Assembly: GCA_900073065.1 (NCBI GenBank)
Contig: FJOG01000078.1
Location: 71,058 to 135,057, forward strand
Origin: Phialocephala subalpina
Taxonomy: Eukaryota; Ascomycota; Leotiomycetes; Helotiales; Mollisiaceae
Length of the DNA stretch: 64,000 bases
Reading direction: 5' to 3'
Positions 58,327 through 64,000 of the stretch are shown here, piece by piece. The notes beneath the pieces were generated by a model. The model made no database searches. It was not told the origin of the DNA and saw nothing but the letters and a program-made list of their open reading frames with translations. The position numbers and the translations under genes are program-made. Positions within the stretch are counted from its first letter, which is position 1, and each line of letters begins with the position of its first letter.

Positions 58327-59315
58327 GATGAAGCTGAATTTTCCTCCATTCCTTGAATGAGGTGAAATATAACCACGCTTCAATATAATTCCACCCCAGC
58401 TCCGGCGAACGATTCCGATTCCAGCTTCGGAACATACCAGGAGAACTTTCGTCCGAAGTCTTGAAATAGATCTGGATGATCTAGACTTCCGGAGATGCCA
58501 GCTCGGCAAACCAGCCGTGAAGTATAGGCAGAGTTCGGGGTTGAGGATGTGTTAGAATATTAAAATGTGGACACCCGACGACTTATCGAAAGGCAGAAAT
58601 GAAGTCCTTGTCGGAAATATTGAAGCCAATATCGCCAATCTGAGATGCTAGAATCGTACATTATTAGCCATATGTGCCTGTGGGGGTTGTCGCTGTTTAT
58701 CCTATCTTGGAACCCCGCATTCCTTTTTGAGCCGAGGGTCGCTTACCTATTGATCAGGGGAGAGGTCAACACTTCGATTGTAGACCAGAACGTAGCAAGG
58801 TTTGGTAAGCCGAAAAAGACACTGCGAAATTTGAAGTTGTTCAGAGAGAGGAAATGGATAGGTTCATCCGCTCCTGTTCCCAGGCTTCCCATCAGGACGG
58901 GATGTGGTGTAACAGCACGTGAAACCGCTCGGAGACCGCGAGCCCAAGAGCTCGAGTGCAGCGCCTCGATTGAGGTTCACAGACAATGCGATCACAAACA
59001 TTGCGAGGCTTTGAGGTGCAGTACAAGAAGAAAGCCAACTCGTATCCTCCATACAGTTGCCAGCATGGCACAGCGTCTATCCTCAGGAAGCAGCAGGAGC
59101 AAACTCTTTCAAAAAAACAAGACAAAGATCTGACATGCATGTAAATTACAGGCAGGATATAGATACATTTTCATACATATACAATACTTAGTACACACTT
59201 TAGCACAACATTTTGTTATAGAGCCATTCTTCTGATGAGTGACGAGTCTTGACATTTGACTTTGTCTGCTGCATGAACAGCGAGTACTGTATTCCTCGGG
59301 AGATGGTGACAAATC
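58327..59315. other. Intergenic, no gene seen
   Basis: Promoter side of the beta-lactamase-like gene and the 3' side of the next minus-strand gene. Frames here (for example 58645-59133) lack any motif. Confidence 0.4.
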
Positions 59316-62139
59316 TCATGGCGACGAAAGTGGCTCGTCCTCCTTCACGGCATCTCCGACTTCGCGATGGGAGGCTTTGTCGACCTCGACATGCTCTCGA
59401 GTATCGGCCTTCTCTAGCTGGTCGGTCTGATCCAACTTCAATTCGAGTACGATGGTTTGGTCATTCTCGGAACCGGTTATTTGCTCGGAAGTGGCGACAT
59501 GCTCGACTTCCTCATCCTTCTTCAAGTCTTCGTCTGGCAGAATCTGTTCCTCCTGCTGAGCTTCCCGGTCTTGTTCCAACCGATTCTCTAGTCCAATATC
59601 ACCATCTATTACCATAGGGAAGGCGCTCTCGCCAGCTTCCTCATCTTTCACTCCATTTCCTAAGGTTCGACCCGTGAGAAGCTGGGATCTCGTCTCTTCC
59701 CTGCGCTTTTGACTCTCTCTTCTCGCGGAAGTACCAGCCACCATCATCGATAGTCGTTTCATAGTCTCGATCCTTGCCTGCTCATCGTCTTTCCGGGGTT
59801 TCTCCGATTGCTCGAATTCCGTCAACTGCAGTGAGTCATCATCTTTCGAAGGTAGCTCAGAGACTCCGGATACCTCAACTTCAGATGGCTGACTTATTAT
59901 TTCACGAACTGCACTCATGGCCATCTCTGGCCCCAAATACGTACACCTGAGCGCATGGTGACCCGGAATACAATAACCGTCAAACTTGGCAGCAGCATGA
60001 TGAGCGTTCTGTGGATTGCTATAAAAAGCCAATGCGGAATTTGTCCCATGCAAAAAATGAAGTCGGGCTGCTCTTATGAGGTTTCTTAGCTCTTGCAGCA
60101 AGATACCCGAAGGAATATCGTCAATTCTGATAGTACACTCGCTCGGATAGTCGACAAAAGCCTTCTTAGTAGAAGTAGGAGTGCCTTTGAATGGTTGATC
60201 CGTAAGCCTGCCTCGGTCCTTGCCCTCCAATGCTTGCATAAGTCCCTGTTTTACAAACGATGTGACATTGTTCTCTCGATCATATGGGCTGAATTGGCTT
60301 ATAATCGTGGTCGCCTTCGGCAAATCTATGTCACCGCCTAAATAAGTCCACTTGCCCTGATAACGCCAACTAGACACCGTAGCCATGTGGCGCTTCGCTA
60401 CCTCAATGATAGCAGTGTAGACGTCGGCGTAGGCAATGAAGAGAGTCCTGGAATCCCAGTCGCAATGAACTTTGACTGCTCGGGGGCTTAAAGCTTGGTA
60501 GGCTTGAAGCAAGTCAACATCTGAGGGGATATCATCAACCCTGACTGTCCGATCGCCAGGAAAGTCGGCTGGCTTGTCAGGGTGGGTGTTGGAGAAAATC
60601 TCTTCGTCCGTTATTTGAGGAGAAAGATCCTCGTTTTGGGGGGCCTTTGCTTCAGCTGTCTCGACTAGGGTATGAGTTGCATCGAGGCTCTCGTCCTCGC
60701 TGTCAACACTGCTCTCCGGAGCCTTCGCCGTATCGGAAATTGTGTCGTTCTTCTCGTCACCTAAATAGGTACAGCGGACGGTAATAGGTCCATTTGGAGT
60801 GAAAATGGTTTCGCCATTGAATTTGAATACTGCCTGGAGAGCATCTTGCTCGTTTTGAAAGATAATAATTCCCCATCTCGATCCGGATCCTCCACCCAAA
60901 CGAGCACGTGTGTTAACCGCCCTTTGGCCGTTACATAGCTCTCTAATCTGGCGTAATGCAGCACCCATCACACGCTTCGAAGCTGCACCCTCAGAATCAT
61001 GAACTAGAATGGTGTGTTGATGATTAAGTTCACGTGGTCCAAATTCCCTCGCCAGTTTGATCGCAACTAAGCGCATGTCGGGAGAGGGAGTTTCAAATAC
61101 ATGATGAGGTAGATTTTTGTCGCCGAGATAGGTGCAATGGACGATTTGACCATGCAGGGTTGGTTGGCCATGTAGTTCTGCTGCCGCCCTGAGGGCCTCC
61201 TGCACGTTTTTGAAGATAGCAAGTCCCCAACGGTGGGTATGAGTATCCTCGACAGAAGTAAAGATCGGTGTGGTTCTAAAGGCGGATGACAGATGCGAGG
61301 CTCGATAATGAGAGGGGATGTCGTCGATCCGGACAGCATGGTCTACTACACGACGATAACGTTCGAAAACAACTTTTCTCGCCTGGTGAAGCATCTGGTT
61401 TGTGACGATTTCAACACCAATTCTCCTCGTGCTTGGCACAGCTTCCATCACTTGTACACGTCTAACTGATGGCAGGTCTTGATCGAATTGTTTTGACGTA
61501 CTGGTCGCAGTAGAAGCCAAACACATAGCAGTAGCATAGTCTGTATCATGACTGATACTTAGCTTGACCTCTTGCCCATCCTCCCACTTTCCTGATTGTG
61601 ACAAAACCACTGCAATTGGTGGTTTGGAACCTAATTCGTCTTCTGGTGGTCGTCGGATTGAGATGTCGTGGAAGTAGAGGCGTCTTTCGTGTGCCTTGAT
61701 GATTGCCTCTTTAGCTGCGAACCTGATACGTACAAGAATTAGCTATGCTCGTGTGCTTCTAACCCACAGAAGTGGAATAATGCACCTACCTTCCTGCCAT
61801 GAACGTGGCGGCTTTTCCCAAGCTCTCCTTCGCCTCATTCTCTGACTTGTCAATCTCCCTCTGCAGATACTTCGCAACCTCTTCATCGCTCAGTTTCCCT
61901 TCCGCCGTATGCATAGTGTTCTTTTGCCCTTTCCAAACTAACAAGTCCTTCATCTTCTCAACGCTCCTCCATTTTTCAAGCGCATCATCGCATCTGAACT
62001 TGTTCTCGACCCTCTCCTCCTGACGTAGGACTTTCCGAATGAATTTAATGCCATGTTTGCCCGTTAGGATTTTCTGTATCCTCGGAATGGAGCAGATATC
62101 TGTGCCGACTGCGAGTGGAAGGGGAAAGGGTTTCGGCAT
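59316..62139 (-). CDS. AcpS-type phosphopantetheinyl transferase fused to four RRM-like modules
   Basis: Exons 61790-62139 and 59316-61722, intron 67 nt (GTAGGT..TCAG), closing to 918 residues. Residues 1-186 are a holo-ACP synthase domain: LAVGTDICSIPRI (Mg-binding Asp), IRKVLRQEERVENKF, a charged insert of about 55 residues, AATFMAGRFAAKEAIIKAH (catalytic Glu, spanning the intron) and KLSISHDTDYATAMCLA. This reaction loads phosphopantetheine onto acyl carrier protein, mitochondrial in fungi (yeast PPT2). The same frame continues without a stop into four modules: about 245-317, 350-438, 507-579 and 645-714. Modules 1, 3 and 4 open VRIDDIPS-like (RNP2 position) and all four close TYLG. Modules 1 and 2 carry WGLAIFKN- or WGIIIFQN-like strands (RNP1 position). 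A long Glu-rich tail follows. RNA binding is inferred. Confidence 0.82.
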
Positions 62140-64000
62140 TGAGCTTGTGATCGTGCACGGTCGAGTGGTTGTGACCGCATTATGATCCGAGGGAGCCTTT
62201 AGGACTTCGCATTAAGGAGAGACCCGAGGAGCTGAAGAAATGCTCAAATGAAAGTGTTCTGAAGAAGAGAAAGGCGTATCATGGTCGTTGCAAGGATGTA
62301 GGTTGGGATGAAAATGTTGCAAATGCTTCCATAGCGTCTTCGAAAGTTTTTGGAGCTCGGGCCACGTTGACAGGGGTATCGGGAACGCTAGTATGGTGCG
62401 ATCCGGGGTATTTCGTAGCACAGGCTTCACTTCTTCAGCCTCACAAACTCTATCAAACAAAAGGGGAAGAAACGCTGCAATTCAACTCTAAGGCTACCTC
62501 CGCAATTCTCCAATCACTCCAACAGAAACTGAAGATTCTCCCTTACCCGATAACTTAAAAATATGTTAATGCAGAGACATACAGACGAACTGCAGCGTGC
62601 CGAACACCTATCAAACCACATCAACTTAAACACCTTCTTACGCCATGTTCCTCTATCTTCCTTACCTGACTCCGAAATACTGTCCTAGTAGTCTGACGTT
62701 CTGGTCATAAAAGGGGCGTCTACGAGCCCGTGGCGGAGATAGAGCAGTTAAGAGACAGATATCCACGACATCGCAGCCTTTGCATCGAGCATTCTTCAAT
62801 CCTCTGGCTCCGCATAATGCCTGTCCATATCGACCGAGGTGGAGACCAGAATAGTGCTGAAATATCTCCACGTTCCCAACAGTCGAGAATACTGAAGTCG
62901 CGTTGTCACTCTAAAAAAAACGACGACAACGACTTCAAAGGACCGGTTTAGATATCCAGGAGAACTTGCGTAGAGCGTCCAAAAGCCGATAAGTTCAGCA
63001 CAATACCGAAGTCTTGTTATAATGTCTAGTCCCCGGAAGTGACAGATACGCTGAGCTGGAAGCTGGGGGCACAGCATGTCTCAACACCAAGAGAAGCACA
63101 AGATATTTGGCTGAACACGTTGCAAGACAGTGTTTTCAAACGCCTTCTCGTCCGTTTGTTCAATGATGGGCCCGGCATCTATGACTGAGAATGAGGCTCT
63201 TGCGCTACGTGCTATGCTATATGAGCCTTGGAGGCCTTTCCTGCGCCTGCGGTCGACGTTGGTGTGGAGAGGGATATCACTCGTCAATGTCCTAGATTTC
63301 TCGGGACATTCAAAAGTTTTGTTGCAGATCGCACTTCGTTCTTTTGTCGACCTTTCTTTGGAATGTTCCAAGATTCTTGCTATAAGCTGCATCAGAGCAA
63401 GACTATCTATTAAAGGAATGCAAGGCATAGGCTCTCTTCACCTGACATACCAGATGCAACCGAATGGACCGATTAAGAGACGCTGGAATCTCCAGCTCCG
63501 GATTTCCACTTTCTAAAGACAGTTTGGTAGGATCTTATATCAAGGTATCCGAGAACAAGACGGACACCGAACAAAGTTGTTACAAGCCGTCAAATACTGT
63601 GACATTGAAATTTTACTCCTTTTGCTACGTATCTTTACTTTCCGCCTGAGGAAGGGCACATATTAGCTTTTCAACTGTTGGCAAGCATTGGTAGGTGCCT
63701 CGCAAGTCAAAATAGGAAGTCCATCTTTCAATGCCCCCCGCTTTTTGGGACATTTAAAAGTGTTGTTGCACGTTGCAATTTTTGTGCCATTTCTATGCCA
63801 CTTCTTGGAACGGTCCAGGACTTCTACGCAGAAGACTCCTGGATTGATCCAGCCTGCTAAGCAGGAAATTTACCCCCATACCGTAGTGCTGGGATATCCC
63901 AAGAGCCAAGGCCCTCGTTGCATGTACGAGGTCAGGCCGCCTAAGCTGTGCTCCAGCTAGACTCTCCCTCCCACGCTCGACTATTCCAAATCCAGAGCAT
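62140..64000. other. Terminal region without a confident gene
   Basis: A minus-strand frame at 62212-62460 (ending FSSSEHFHLSISSAPRVSP) is the only mildly protein-like stretch; it has no domain or start I trust. The rest is non-coding with repeat units at 63290-63860. Confidence 0.4.
63295..63850. repeat. Two copies of the GTTGCACATCGC-type repeat unit
   Basis: 63302-63385 and 63747-63830 align: GGGACATTCAAAAGTTTTGT against GGGACATTTAAAAGTGTTGT, then TGCAGATCGCACTTC against TGCACGTTGCAATTT. After that come TTTGTCGACC against TTTGTGCCAT, and TTTGGAATGTTCCAAGATTC against TTGGAACGGTCCAGGACTTC. They extend the unit seen at 15-19 kb by giving a longer shared 3' part. Confidence 0.6.

Noticed and set aside
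62212..62460. Minus-strand frame ending EHFHLSISSAPRVSP
   Set aside because: HLS-type wording recalls 2H phosphoesterases, but there is no second motif, start or exon context.
1..64000. CRISPR arrays, rRNA genes, bacterial operon signals
   Set aside because: No regular spacer-repeat arrays, rRNA or Shine-Dalgarno-led operons are seen; the intron-rich genes are fungal.

Overview
The window reads as nuclear DNA of a filamentous ascomycete (Pezizomycotina). Genes carry short introns of about 45-80 nt with GT..AG ends and CTAAC/CTGAC-like branch sites. Several families are typical of these fungi: SesB-lipase NLRs, NACHT-ankyrin proteins, secreted beta-lactamase-like and aspartic-peptidase-like proteins, and a DHA-type MFS transporter. 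AT-rich blocks with very high TpA content look like repeat-induced point mutation (RIP). Leotiomycetes is my guess from overall resemblance; the sequence does not prove it. A run of N (46610-47307) is an assembly gap.

Layout. 0-7.7 kb: the C-terminal part of a TPR protein cut by the window edge, a small protein, a membrane-protein frame broken by one stop, a five-exon MFS transporter and a lipocalin-like protein. 8.8-12.3 kb: four small Cys-rich paralogs with the same intron position, plus a 425-bp TIR element. 12.6-13.6 kb: a conserved protein resembling mitochondrial carriers. 13.6-20.2 kb: gene-poor, with a degenerate motif (core GTTGCACATCGC) repeated about a dozen times. 20.2-44.8 kb: three NLR-type genes (hydrolase-NB-ARC-TPR, hydrolase-NACHT-ankyrin with an apparent 1-nt frameshift, and an intact NACHT-ankyrin). 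Among them lie a secreted protein, a PHP-type histidinol phosphatase, a C2H2 protein, two more TA-flanked TIR elements and copies of a dispersed repeat. 45-50.6 kb: an AT-rich block around the gap. 50.6-62.1 kb: a 17-bp minisatellite, an unrecognised seven-exon gene, a secreted aspartic-peptidase-like protein, a beta-lactamase-related protein, and a phosphopantetheinyl transferase continuous in frame with four RRM-like modules. 62.1-64 kb: no gene seen; two more copies of the dispersed motif.

How it fits together. Housekeeping genes (histidine biosynthesis, carrier protein activation) sit beside fast-evolving accessory loci: NLRs of the fungal self/non-self recognition type and a lineage-type expansion of Cys-rich miniproteins. 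These are embedded in RIP-like and MITE-rich DNA. Exon coordinates were worked out by hand from splice signals and reading phase. Where the phases close exactly I say so; where they do not, the model is marked uncertain.
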